Source: JAPORY01 sp965215385 (GTDB taxonomy: Bacteria > Pseudomonadota > Alphaproteobacteria > Rhodobacterales > Rhodobacteraceae). Taken from it: a stretch of 64,000 bases of DNA. Shown here one piece after another: positions 46,048-54,722 of the stretch. Below the pieces are notes generated by a model. It saw only the letters and a program-made list of their open reading frames with translations. It ran no database searches and had not been told where the DNA came from. The DNA is taken from positions 2,542,001 through 2,606,000 of the forward strand of contig OZ244059.1 of the NCBI GenBank assembly GCA_965215385.1. Reading direction: 5' to 3'. The stretch's first letter is position 1. Each line of letters begins with the position of its first letter. The position numbers and the translations under genes are program-made.

Positions 46048-46572
46048 TTATTCCTGTAAAACGACTGGCTGCCAAGCAACGGGTTGATTTGCATATGCGA
46101 CATATAGGGGATGACGAGGTTGTTGCGCCTTGGTTAGACCCAAGTGATAGAGTGTGTGTCCCTCAGACATAAGGAGCTTGAGAACGGTTGCACCGCGTTG
46201 CTGAAATTTCCCGTGGGCACCCCACGCAACAATGATTTGATCAGCCCAATCGGCTTTTTCAAAGATCGCACGGTCATTCTCGGGGCCGACTGGGTCTTCG
46301 GCTCGCAAGAGTTCCCTTGGATCGGTTGCCCGCCAAGCGAAGATATTCACCACACAAAAGGCACCAAAGCCATTGGCTCGAGCCCGCCGTTCGCAGCGCT
46401 CGACAGTGGGATCATTTTTCATCTCGTCGGCGGTGGACGGGTTTAGCATCACGAACAACGCGTTTGGAAGGCACGTGTCCCAGACTCGCTTGAGGCTATA
46501 TCGATACCGCTCGCAGGGAGAGAAGACAGCGATGGAATGGGCGTCGATACTGCAATATTGGCGAGTGATCAC
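46048..46572 (-). CDS. DUF1643 domain protein
   Basis: A 174-residue protein of the DUF1643 family, recognised by FSPCERYRYSLKRVWD, LFVMLNPSTADEMKNDPTVE, CERRARANGFGAFCVVNIFA and IIVAWGAHG. Its biochemical role is not established. The start is a GTG at 46572 overlapping the truB stop in a GTGA, so it is translated with truB, between truB and rpsO. This is an unusual place for the gene. Confidence 0.85.
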   Translation of the reverse strand: MITRQYCSIDAHSIAVFSPCERYRYSLKRVWDTCLPNALFVMLNPSTADEMKNDPTVERCERRARANGFGAFCVVNIFAWRATDPRELLRAEDPVGPENDRAIFEKADWADQIIVAWGAHGKFQQRGATVLKLLMSEGHTLYHLGLTKAQQPRHPLYVAYANQPVAWQPVVLQE

Positions 46573-47480
46573 AATCGATACCGAAATACGCGTGACGGTC
46601 GTAGCACCCCATCACGATAGTTTCCGACAGCAATAACACGGCCGTTCAGTGATGCCCAGCATCGGTGCTCGACCTTGCTCGGTGGTGTCTTAATCGGGAC
46701 CGGATTACCGTTCTGCAGACGACGTGCTTGTTCGGGCGAACATTTGACTTCCTCAATATCAGCGAGAGCACTTGCCACTGGGAGAATGAAATAATTCAGC
46801 ACCGAGGCGTCAGCCGAATGCGTAATCTGATCGAACGGCACGGCGTGGGCAATAGAATAAGGCACCGATGAAAGCCGCCTGAGGCTGCGGACATGGGCGA
46901 AACAGCCGAGTCGGGCACCGAGGTCGCGCGCCACCGATCTAACATATGTGCCTTTACCGCAGGTAATTTGCAGCGATAGATGATGACTATCGGGCTGCTC
47001 ACAAAGCACCAATTCCTCAATCCGAACTTCTCGAGCCGACAATTCGGGCACTTGTCCTGTTCGTGCCAGCGCATAGGCGCGTTGCCCGTTGATTTTTATT
47101 GCTGAATACTTTGGTGGGACTTGTAGGACGTCTCCAACAAAGTCCTTGAGAGTTCTCAGTATCGTATGGTTTGAGGGACGATGTTCGCTCGTTGCAATGA
47201 CTTTCCCTTCGGCGTCATCTGTGTCGGTTGCTTCACCAAGACGCATGACAAATGAATAGACTTTTGACGACTCGGTGACAAACGGGATTGTTTTGGTTGC
47301 TTCACCAAGTGCAACAGCCAAAACGCCGGTCGCGAGAGGATCAAGCGTACCAGCATGTCCAGCCTTTTTGACTCGGTAGACCGACTTTATACGGCTAACG
47401 ACTGCGGTTGAGGTCAGGCCTGTTGGCTTGTCGATGATCAGCCAGCCCGCGGTATCTCTTTGTTTCATCACTCGCTTCAT
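46569..47480 (-). CDS. truB: tRNA pseudouridine-55 synthase
   Basis: A 303-residue TruB that isomerises U55 in the T-loop of tRNAs. The catalytic Asp is in KKAGHAGTLDPLATGVLAVA. YSFVMRLGEATDTDDAEGKV, PPKYSAIKINGQRAYALAR and CGKGTYVRSVARDLGARLG follow in normal order. The C-terminal PUA-like part ends GNYRDGVLRPSRVFRYRL. ATG at 47480, with another at 47468. Confidence 0.96.
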   Translation of the reverse strand: MKRVMKQRDTAGWLIIDKPTGLTSTAVVSRIKSVYRVKKAGHAGTLDPLATGVLAVALGEATKTIPFVTESSKVYSFVMRLGEATDTDDAEGKVIATSEHRPSNHTILRTLKDFVGDVLQVPPKYSAIKINGQRAYALARTGQVPELSAREVRIEELVLCEQPDSHHLSLQITCGKGTYVRSVARDLGARLGCFAHVRSLRRLSSVPYSIAHAVPFDQITHSADASVLNYFILPVASALADIEEVKCSPEQARRLQNGNPVPIKTPPSKVEHRCWASLNGRVIAVGNYRDGVLRPSRVFRYRL

Positions 47481-47652
47481 CGCTTCGGCAAATTAGTACC
47501 TTGTATGGCTATCGTCTGCGACATAACCGCGTTCGAAATCTTACCAGATCTTGACCTGAGCTTGTGCGCATTGTTTGGGCTATGTGAGCAATCTTATAGC
47601 TTGTAACTGCGTACGATTTCACGCCGATTGAGAGTGTATCCTGACCGAGTAA

Positions 47653-48402
47653 TTAATTTGATTTGCTGACAACGCCAACGATAGGCCCCATCGGCAGACC
47701 ATAGTCACGGCGTTCGAGACTGGGCGCAAATAGTCGGGAAATCTTGCCGTCAAGGTATAGTGCGTGAGAAACGTTCAGTCGATCCCGATACAAAGTCGCG
47801 AAAGACATAAAATTTACCGGTTGCGTTGACATCGCAAAATATACGTCATGACCGTCAGATGAGGTGCCAACGCCGTTACGAAAAAACACACTATCACTCC
47901 CTTCAATGAACCTTGGATGCAAATCGCCGTCGATTACCAGCATGGGGCCAGATTGGGTTGCGTAGTTACAGACAATGTCTTTGTTCAAAAATGCGTGGCT
48001 TTCAATAACGTCTGCCCGTCGCGATTGTACGCAAAATACACCGTTCGGAAGCATACCGAAATTGCCGGGACCAGCAGTTGTGACAATTGACCGCAAGGTA
48101 CGACTATCTTCGACATATAATCCGACAGGAGTTCGATCGGGGTGATACATGCCGGCGTTCATCGCAAAATCGAGTTGCGCGTTATTCTCGGCTAGTAATT
48201 CTTGAACCTTGTTGAAGCTGCCCAGCGTTTCGCCGCTTTCTGGGTGCCGATGAAACAAACGGATATCTTCTGATGAGGCGTCTACTTCACAGACGACATA
48301 TTCGGCATCTTGGTGGAGGATATACTCGCACTCCAGTGCCCCAAGAACCTGAGGAAGTGTTGCGATGAAGGCGACGAATGAGAAGCCACTAATTCGGTAC
48401 AT
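47653..48402 (-). CDS. Phosphodiester glycosidase family (DUF2233/NAGPA-like) exported protein
   Basis: Begins with a signal peptide (MYRISGFSFVAFIATLPQVL). The family marks are LDFAMNAGMYHPDRTPVGLY, then NGVFCVQ, TQSGPMLVIDGDLHP, RNGVGTSSDGHDVYFAMS and NVSHALYLDGKISRLFAPS. These match the phosphodiester glycosidase (NAGPA) domain, which cleaves sugar-phosphodiester bonds; the substrate is unknown. The start at 48402 overlaps the rbfA stop region (the open frame reaches 48426). Its presence between rbfA and truB interrupts a normally tight operon. Confidence 0.82.
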   Translation of the reverse strand: MYRISGFSFVAFIATLPQVLGALECEYILHQDAEYVVCEVDASSEDIRLFHRHPESGETLGSFNKVQELLAENNAQLDFAMNAGMYHPDRTPVGLYVEDSRTLRSIVTTAGPGNFGMLPNGVFCVQSRRADVIESHAFLNKDIVCNYATQSGPMLVIDGDLHPRFIEGSDSVFFRNGVGTSSDGHDVYFAMSTQPVNFMSFATLYRDRLNVSHALYLDGKISRLFAPSLERRDYGLPMGPIVGVVSKSN

Positions 48403-48784
48403 CGCGTCGCTGCACCTCAGTTTCAAACAATCGCCGGAAGTTCTCCATGCGATCGAACGTATCGTCGATTTTGAAGCGGAAACTCGGCGAAAACTTGAGC
48501 GAGATCCGCTTATTGATTATTCGGCGCAGGTTTGGGGCATTGCGGGTCAATATTTCAAGCGCATCCTCAGCATTGTCGCCGCCGAGAGGCAGCATATAAA
48601 CTGTGGCAATTTTTAGATCTGAAGTCATCTGCACCTCGCCCACGGTAATCGAAAAACGGTTCAACTCCAGATCATGGATTTCTTGACGTGCCAGTATGTC
48701 AGCGAGTTCCCGGCGAATGAGTTCGCCGACGCGCAGCTGCCGTTGCGAAGGCAGGGGGTGCCTTTTGATTTTCTTTTTGCTCAT
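48389..48784 (-). CDS. rbfA: Ribosome-binding factor A
   Basis: A 131-residue RbfA, needed for 16S rRNA 5'-end maturation and cold adaptation. The start is basic (MSKKKIKRHPLPSQRQLRVG). The KH-like fold follows: ELIRRELADILARQEIHD, ITVGEVQMTSDLKIATVYML and RRIINKRISLKFSPSFRFKI, then DDTFDRMENF. infB, usual upstream neighbour, is not here; dapB diverges instead. Confidence 0.94.
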   Translation of the reverse strand: MSKKKIKRHPLPSQRQLRVGELIRRELADILARQEIHDLELNRFSITVGEVQMTSDLKIATVYMLPLGGDNAEDALEILTRNAPNLRRIINKRISLKFSPSFRFKIDDTFDRMENFRRLFETEVQRRDVPN

Positions 48785-49228
48785 GGGCTGGATTTGATTG
48801 ATCTGAGTAAACGGCTCGATGCGGCGTATCGCACTTTAATCCGTACGCTATTGAACCGCGAGAATGAAATCAAGTTGTTGCGGGTCGCTTTTGATGGATA
48901 ATCAGGCCGCTGGTATACTCGCGATTAGGTAAATTTGATTGGAGTAGAGCCCCACCGAAGTGTCCAATGATACGGCATTTGACAAACTTTGAAAATTTGC
49001 AATATCGTTCTTGGGAAAGTGCAGAAAGTTGGGTTGTCTCCATAGCAACTTTGTGTCCGTCCGCTAAGCAAAATTACTCTTATGCAAGGTTGTGAGGCCG
49101 CTTTGGGGGCGCTTCAGTCGGCTCGAGCAAGGACGCACGGTTCGGCAATTTATGACCGACCGATTTTGTTTCGTTATGATGGCCAATCCTCATAATCGGG
49201 TTTGCGGCGGACAGATTACGGAGAAAAG
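48785..49228. other. Divergent intergenic region rbfA/dapB
   Basis: No gene supported. A 75-codon plus-strand frame at 48674-48901 is antisense to rbfA at its start and is not called. Promoters for rbfA and dapB are expected here but no clear consensus was identified. Confidence 0.4.
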
Positions 49229-50041
49229 ATGAGCGAAATTCTTGGCGTTGTCGTGATCGGCGCATCGGGGCGAATGGGTCAGATGTCGATTCGTATGGTC
49301 CAAAATGATAAACGGTTTCGATTGGTCGGGGCGATTGAGCGTGAGGGACATCCGTGGCTTCACAATGATGTTGGGACTTCGATGGGTGGCACATCTGTCG
49401 GTGTACCGGTCACTTCGGACTTCACGGAAGTGATCGCAGATACGCAAGCGATCATCGATTTCTCCACGCCGACAACCTCAGTAGCCTTGGCCCAAATATC
49501 GGCGCCATCGCCGTTGGTGCACGTGATTGGAACGACGGGATTCTCGAAAGCAGAATTGGCCGCTCTAGCCGCGGCTGCTCGACAGACGGTAATTGTGAGG
49601 GCAGGGAACATGAGCCTCGGGGTGAATTTACTAGTTAAGCTGACTCAACAAGTAGCGGCAGTGCTCGACAACGACTATGATATTGAAATCATTGAGGCGC
49701 ATCACAACCAAAAGGTAGATGCGCCATCTGGCACGGCGTTAATGCTCGGACAAGCGGCCGCTGATGGCAGAAAAGTCCCGATGAGCAGCGTGTATGATGA
49801 GGATCAATCTGGTGGGGTGAGAGGGCCCAGAAAACGCGGGACAATTGGATTTGCGACGGTCCGGGGTGGTGATATCGTCGGTGAGCATGACGTAATTTTT
49901 GCTGGGGCTGGTGAGAGGCTCGTTCTGCGACACGTTGCGACGGATCGTGATATCTTTGTTCGTGGGGCACTTCGGGCAGCCCGATGGGGACAAAACAAAG
50001 CAGCTGGTGAGTATACGATGTTGGATGTGATGGGGCTTTAG
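49229..50041 (+). CDS. dapB: 4-hydroxy-tetrahydrodipicolinate reductase
   Basis: A 270-residue DapB of the lysine/meso-diaminopimelate pathway. The nucleotide-binding start is LGVVVIGASGRMGQMSIRMV, then IDFSTPTTSVALAQI, VIGTTGFSKAELAAL, and the catalytic stretch IEAHHNQKVDAPSGTALMLG with the conserved His pair and Lys. The C-terminus RGALRAARWGQNKAAGEYTM is normal. The start is the ATG at 49229, with GGAGAAAAG directly upstream. Confidence 0.96.
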   Translation: MSEILGVVVIGASGRMGQMSIRMVQNDKRFRLVGAIEREGHPWLHNDVGTSMGGTSVGVPVTSDFTEVIADTQAIIDFSTPTTSVALAQISAPSPLVHVIGTTGFSKAELAALAAAARQTVIVRAGNMSLGVNLLVKLTQQVAAVLDNDYDIEIIEAHHNQKVDAPSGTALMLGQAAADGRKVPMSSVYDEDQSGGVRGPRKRGTIGFATVRGGDIVGEHDVIFAGAGERLVLRHVATDRDIFVRGALRAARWGQNKAAGEYTMLDVMGL

Positions 50042-50137
50042 CACCAGTGGCAGTCATGGGCGGAAGGGGGATGAGTTTGTCGGTGCAATCGAATGTTCAA
50101 TGCCTCGAACTTCTAGGTTTGAAATTGGGTCTCGCCG

Positions 50138-50323
50138 TCAAAAGTCGATGGCAAGGCCATTCTTTTCCCAATCGCCATAGCGCACTGGCTCTAGCCCATC
50201 ACGACCGCCAAGTTCTTTCGGTCGGGCGAGTGTTTGTTCCTCAACTAACTGTCGTCGACGCATTGCCTCTGCTAGTGCCCGCTTCGCAGCTGGCGGTAGG
50301 TCAGAAGCTGGATTCTCGGACAT
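50138..50323 (-). CDS. DUF1674 protein (SDHAF4-like)
   Basis: A 61-residue protein ending in ELGGRDGLEPVRYGDWEKNG and LAIDF, the DUF1674 signature. The eukaryotic relative SDHAF4 helps assemble succinate dehydrogenase by handling flavinylated SdhA, and the same role is inferred for bacteria. The start at the ATG at 50323 has GAGG eight bases upstream; another ATG at 50350 is possible. In many alphaproteobacteria this small gene sits near purH, as here. Confidence 0.85.
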   Translation of the reverse strand: MSENPASDLPPAAKRALAEAMRRRQLVEEQTLARPKELGGRDGLEPVRYGDWEKNGLAIDF

Positions 50324-50653
50324 GTCAATTGCCTCAATAGTTCGGTGCATTTACGTTGAACTTCCGTGCCTTTGAATATAGCCACGCTAACGCATAATAC
50401 CCGAAGTTTCAAACGTAAATTGCAGCGATAGCGTCGTGCAAGGGCAGCCAATTTGACCAGATTTGTCGTTTGCAAAAACCTGACCAACGCTGTTCGCCGA
50501 GATACCGGAGCGGATGGCGATCACTCAACAGTGTAGCCGAAGTTCCGAAATATGCAACCTTAATGGCGGGATGGTTACGGGCCTTGGGTTAATTGTTGTA
50601 CGGTGTGATTGGCACAAATAAGTGGCAAATGATCTCAAGGGAGACAATTCCAA
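50324..50653. other. Divergent intergenic region DUF1674/purH
   Basis: No gene or RNA recognised. No PurR- or riboswitch-like structure was identified before purH. Confidence 0.4.
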
Positions 50654-52273
50654 ATGGCTGTGACTGCCAAAAGAAGAGATGCTAGGACCGCCGCGTATCC
50701 AGTTCGAAGAGCATTAATTTCAGTGCATGATAAATCGGGATTAGTGGCATTGGGAAGCGAATTGGTTTCGCGTGGAATTGAGCTCCTATCGACTGGCGGT
50801 ACGGCGAAAACGCTGCGTGAAGCCAATCTTATGTCCCGCGAAATCGCCGAATTGACAGGAATGGCAGAGATAATGGACGGTCGGGTCAAGACCCTGCATC
50901 CGGCAGTTCACGCGGGAATTCTAGGGATTCGAAACAATCAGGCACATGTGCAGGCACTGCGAGACCATGGATTCTCGGAGATCGATTTAGTTGTTGTTAA
51001 TCTCTATCCCTTCGAGCGCGTGGTCGAACAAGGTCGCGATTACAATACATGCGTCGAATACATTGATATCGGTGGGCCAGCGCTGATCCGGGCAGCGGCA
51101 AAAAATCATGCGTTTGTTACCGTCGTTGTCGATGTTGCGGATTACGATGATCTCTTGCGCGAGCTTGACGAAAATAATGGCGGTACGGGTGCCCGTTTTC
51201 GCCAGAGATTAGCGAGTATCGCGTATGCGCGTACAGCGGCCTACGATGCGGCAATAGCCCACCGTCTCAACGACAAGATTGGTGAAACCGCGCCGCGCCG
51301 AATACTGATGGCTGGTGAGCATTTGGCCAATCTGCGCTACGGTGAAAACCCGCATCAGGCAGCGCGGGTTTATACCCAAGGTGCATCGAACCGAGGAATC
51401 GTGAATGCAAACCAGCATCAAGGCAAAGAACTAAGCTACAACAACTATTGTGACGCTGATGCTGCGTTCGATCTGGTATCGGACTTTACGGAAAATATCG
51501 GGCCAGTATGCGCAATCATCAAGCACGCAAACCCTTGCGGGGTAGCATCAGGATCGACTTTGCAAGACGCTTTTAGGCGGGCGCGAGATTGTGACCCCGT
51601 GAGTGCTTTCGGCGGCGTTATCGCGATGAACACGACTCTTGATGAGGCAACAGCCGCAGAAATTATTCAAATGTTTTTAGAGGTCGTTGTTGCGCCGGCG
51701 GTGACACCGGCGGCGTGCACGATTTTAGCCAAGAAACCAAATATTCGACTGCTTACGACCGAATCCACAAGTTCCGAAGGAAGGAGAGGTTGGGCTTGGC
51801 GACAGGTAACAGGGGGCTTCCTCGTTCAAGATCACGATTGTAGTAATGTCTCTCTTGACGCGATGACCGTTGTCACACGCAGGCAACCGACTGCGAGCGA
51901 GATGAACGATTTACTTTTTGCTTGGGTCGTTGCCAAACACGCCAAATCAAACGCGATTGTCTTTGTGAAAGATGGTGCAACGGTGGGGTTGGGTGCGGGC
52001 CAAACTAGTCGAGTCGATAGTGCGCAGATTGCGATTTTGAAGGCAAGAGAGGCATCGCGAGGTGGCCACCGGCCGGCAATGGAAATGAAAGACGTAGTGG
52101 TTGCGTCAGACGCGTTTTTTCCGTTTGCCGATGGGCTTATGGTTGCCGCCGAAGCTGGTGCTTCGGCGGTTATTCAGCCGGGCGGCGCGAGCCGAGATGC
52201 AGAAATCATCAAGGCCGCCGATGATGCCGGGCTGGCTATGGTATTCACGCATGAAAGACACTTTCGGCATTGA
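50654..52273 (+). CDS. purH: AICAR transformylase / IMP cyclohydrolase
   Basis: A 539-residue bifunctional enzyme for the last two steps of IMP synthesis. The N-terminal MGS-like cyclohydrolase domain has RRALISVHDKSGLVALGSEL, ELLSTGGTAKTLREA, MDGRVKTLHPAVHAGILGIR and VVNLYPFE. The transformylase domain has RYGENPHQAA, GKELSYNNYCDADAAFDLVS and CAIIKHANPCGVASG with the catalytic Lys-His. KAKEASRGGHRPAM-like and VVASDAFFPFADGLMVAAEA finish the fold. lspA starts 12 bases downstream. Confidence 0.97.
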   Translation: MAVTAKRRDARTAAYPVRRALISVHDKSGLVALGSELVSRGIELLSTGGTAKTLREANLMSREIAELTGMAEIMDGRVKTLHPAVHAGILGIRNNQAHVQALRDHGFSEIDLVVVNLYPFERVVEQGRDYNTCVEYIDIGGPALIRAAAKNHAFVTVVVDVADYDDLLRELDENNGGTGARFRQRLASIAYARTAAYDAAIAHRLNDKIGETAPRRILMAGEHLANLRYGENPHQAARVYTQGASNRGIVNANQHQGKELSYNNYCDADAAFDLVSDFTENIGPVCAIIKHANPCGVASGSTLQDAFRRARDCDPVSAFGGVIAMNTTLDEATAAEIIQMFLEVVVAPAVTPAACTILAKKPNIRLLTTESTSSEGRRGWAWRQVTGGFLVQDHDCSNVSLDAMTVVTRRQPTASEMNDLLFAWVVAKHAKSNAIVFVKDGATVGLGAGQTSRVDSAQIAILKAREASRGGHRPAMEMKDVVVASDAFFPFADGLMVAAEAGASAVIQPGGASRDAEIIKAADDAGLAMVFTHERHFRH

Positions 52274-52284
52274 AGGCATTTGCC

Positions 52285-52755
52285 ATGCGCACGGTGATAT
52301 TGGTTAGTGTTATCGCATTCTCTCTGGATCAGCTGAGCAAGTTTAGTGTGATTCGGATATTGGGTTTAAAGCAGCACCGCGACATCGCGGTGCTGCCACC
52401 CTATGTTCAGTTTCGCTACGGCGAGAATCGAGGGATTAACTTTGGCTTGTTATCGGACGCTCCCGATGTGATGCGCTGGGTGCTTGTCGTGTTTTCCGCT
52501 CTCGTCATTGTTGCCGTTGGTTGGTGGGTTCGCCGACATACCGAAAGTCTTGCGATGACAATTGCCGCTGGTTTGTTGATCGGCGGTGCGCTAGGAAATG
52601 CCATTGACCGCTTGCTTCTGGGACATGTAATTGATTTCCTAAACATGTCTTGTTGTCGAATTGACAACCCTTATGTCTTTAATTTAGCGGATGTATTTAT
52701 CGTACTTGGGGCACTTGGTCTCGTTATTTTGGAGGGTCGCGAACGACGAAGTTGA
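52285..52755 (+). CDS. lspA: Lipoprotein signal peptidase
   Basis: A 156-residue inner-membrane aspartic peptidase with four membrane segments that cleaves prolipoproteins before the lipidated Cys. The catalytic Asp residues are in GGALGNAIDRLLLGHVIDFL and PYVFNLADVFIVLGALGLVI, and RYGENRGINFGLL is the conserved periplasmic loop. The start is the ATG at 52285, with GAAGG upstream. The stop TGA touches the next gene. Lipoproteins encoded nearby (DUF3035, MlaA, SLT) would be its substrates. Confidence 0.95.
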   Translation: MRTVILVSVIAFSLDQLSKFSVIRILGLKQHRDIAVLPPYVQFRYGENRGINFGLLSDAPDVMRWVLVVFSALVIVAVGWWVRRHTESLAMTIAAGLLIGGALGNAIDRLLLGHVIDFLNMSCCRIDNPYVFNLADVFIVLGALGLVILEGRERRS

Positions 52756-52805
52756 TGAAGGTATTTTTTCTCCAAGCCAGGCCTTGTAATTCGGGCAGCA
52801 AAATA

Positions 52806-53315
52806 ATGCATTTATTGACAATGCTTCTCACCGCTTTGGTGTTGATGACGGCTTGCTCCAATCAAGGTTTGCGTGATCTGCGGCACAACTCGGAAGGCCC
52901 CGACGAATTCATGATTGTGCCAAAACAGCCGCTAACGCCGCCGGCTAACTTTACTGAATTGCCCGCCCCGACACTCGGGCAAGCAAACCTGACGGATCCA
53001 AGCCCGAAGTCAGATGCGATATTAGCGTTGGGCGGAAAACCAAGCGGCGCGTGGGGAACCGCCATCAGCGCGTCGGACCGCAGTCTGGTAAGTTACGCAC
53101 GACGCAAAGGGGTGCCGGAAAACATTCGAGAAACGATGATGCTTGAGGACGAGAGATATCGTAAGCGGCGGGGGCGGTTCACTAGTTTCCAATTATTTCG
53201 CACAAATCGATATCAGCAAGTCTATCGACCATTAACGCTAGACCCGTTTAGTGAGCAGCGCCGTTTTCGCCGTGCCGGGATTGCAACGCCGTCGGCACCA
53301 CCTGCAACGAACTAA
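52806..53315 (+). CDS. DUF3035 lipoprotein (BamF-like)
   Basis: A lipoprotein of 169 residues with signal MHLLTMLLTALVLMTACSNQ (acylated Cys17). The motif GPDEFMIVPKQPLTPPANFT, then LPAPTLGQANLTDPSPKSDA is the DUF3035 family, annotated in Caulobacter-type genomes as the BAM subunit BamF. A role in outer-membrane protein assembly is inferred. The start at 52806 gives a normal lipoprotein signal; an ATG at 52755 coupled to lspA would add 17 residues. Confidence 0.8.
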   Translation: MHLLTMLLTALVLMTACSNQGLRDLRHNSEGPDEFMIVPKQPLTPPANFTELPAPTLGQANLTDPSPKSDAILALGGKPSGAWGTAISASDRSLVSYARRKGVPENIRETMMLEDERYRKRRGRFTSFQLFRTNRYQQVYRPLTLDPFSEQRRFRRAGIATPSAPPATN

Positions 53316-53324
53316 AGGTCAACA

Positions 53325-54722
53325 TTGATCATGATGATCACGATGCGACCATTTTCGCTTTTGTCGCGCTGGCGGCCTTGGTTGGGTGGCGTATTGGTTC
53401 TCGGCCTGTCGGTTGTGGGTGCGGGGAATGGTGCCGCGCAAACCATCAGAGATTTGGTCACGAGCTTTGAATTGGACAACGGTCTGCAGGTCGTTGTGAT
53501 CGAAGATCACCGAGTCCCGGTTGTTCAGCATATGATCTGGTACCGTGTTGGGGCCGCCGATGAGCCGCCAGGATCATCCGGCGTTGCGCATTTTCTTGAG
53601 CATTTGATGTTCAAGGGAACCGCTAATATGGCGGAGGGGGAATTTTCTTCGCTTGTCGCCGCCAATGGCGGCAGTGATAATGCCTTTACCAGTTGGGACT
53701 ATACGGCCTATTTTCAACGCATTGCGGCTGACCGTCTAGAGCTGGTGATGCGATTAGAAGCAGATCGTATGACGAATCTGCGCTTGACGGAAAACCACAT
53801 AGTCACCGAGCGAAAAGTCATTCTAGAGGAACGAAATGAGCGCATAGAAACCAATCCGAACGGTTTGTTCAGAGAGCAGCTGGACGCGGCACAATATCTC
53901 AATCACGGTTATGGTATTCCGGTGATTGGCTGGATGCACGAAATGGCAGGGCTTGAGGAAGAGGATGTTCTGGCCTTTTATCGAGATCACTACGCACCGA
54001 ACAATGCCGTATTGGTTGTGGCTGGGGACGTTGACCCTGAGCAGGTGCGGCAGCTTGCGGCCGAGCACTACGGAACAATTCCACGGAATTCTCGCGTGTT
54101 GGACCGAAGTCGTACACAGGAACCACCGCAGCGAGCCGAGCGTCGCTTGATTTTTCGTGACGCCCGCGTCGAGCAACCATATATCAGCCGCTCCTATCTC
54201 GCTCCCGAGCGGGATCCCAGCGCACAAGAAGCAGCGGCGGCATTGTCGCTCTTGGCACAGTTACTGGGCGGTGGGAAAACGTCATTTCTCGCTGAAAAGC
54301 TACAGTTTGATCGAAATGTTGCAGTGTATGTCTCAGCCTTCTATTCGGGTATGCGTTTAGATGACACGACGTTTGACATAATTGTGGTGCCCGCCGTTGG
54401 GGTTAGCTTGCGAGAGGCAGAGGCCGCTCTTGACGACGCGCTAGCACAATTTGTGCAAACCGGAATTGACCCATCCGATCTGGCCCGAATCAAGCGGCAA
54501 ATTCGGGCATCTGAAATTTACGCTCGCGACAGTGCCGCTGGCGTCGCCCGTCGATATGGTGCGGCCTTGACGGCAGGCTTGACAGTTGCGGATGTACAAT
54601 CTTGGTTAGAGATTTTGCAAGCAACAACAGAGCAGCAGATCATAACAGCAGCAACGTCAGTGCTGCGTAAGGAGGCCTCAGTTACCGGATGGTTGCTGGG
54701 GCAAGAGGCGAGGGCGCAATGA
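53325..54722 (+). CDS. M16 zinc peptidase (pitrilysin family), catalytic subunit
   Basis: A 465-residue exported peptidase. The N-terminus carries a hydrophobic signal (GGVLVLGLSVVGAGNGAAQT). The inverted zinc motif is HFLEH in GVAHFLEHLMFKGT (about residues 89-93), with the downstream zinc Glu in HIVTERKVILEERNERIE. It contains both M16 halves. A TTG start at 53325 has AAAGG six bases upstream; ATGs follow at 53331 and 53334. Its stop overlaps the start of a second M16 gene, the usual catalytic/non-catalytic pair. Likely periplasmic; the substrate is unknown. Confidence 0.92.
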   Translation: MIMMITMRPFSLLSRWRPWLGGVLVLGLSVVGAGNGAAQTIRDLVTSFELDNGLQVVVIEDHRVPVVQHMIWYRVGAADEPPGSSGVAHFLEHLMFKGTANMAEGEFSSLVAANGGSDNAFTSWDYTAYFQRIAADRLELVMRLEADRMTNLRLTENHIVTERKVILEERNERIETNPNGLFREQLDAAQYLNHGYGIPVIGWMHEMAGLEEEDVLAFYRDHYAPNNAVLVVAGDVDPEQVRQLAAEHYGTIPRNSRVLDRSRTQEPPQRAERRLIFRDARVEQPYISRSYLAPERDPSAQEAAAALSLLAQLLGGGKTSFLAEKLQFDRNVAVYVSAFYSGMRLDDTTFDIIVVPAVGVSLREAEAALDDALAQFVQTGIDPSDLARIKRQIRASEIYARDSAAGVARRYGAALTAGLTVADVQSWLEILQATTEQQIITAATSVLRKEASVTGWLLGQEARAQ

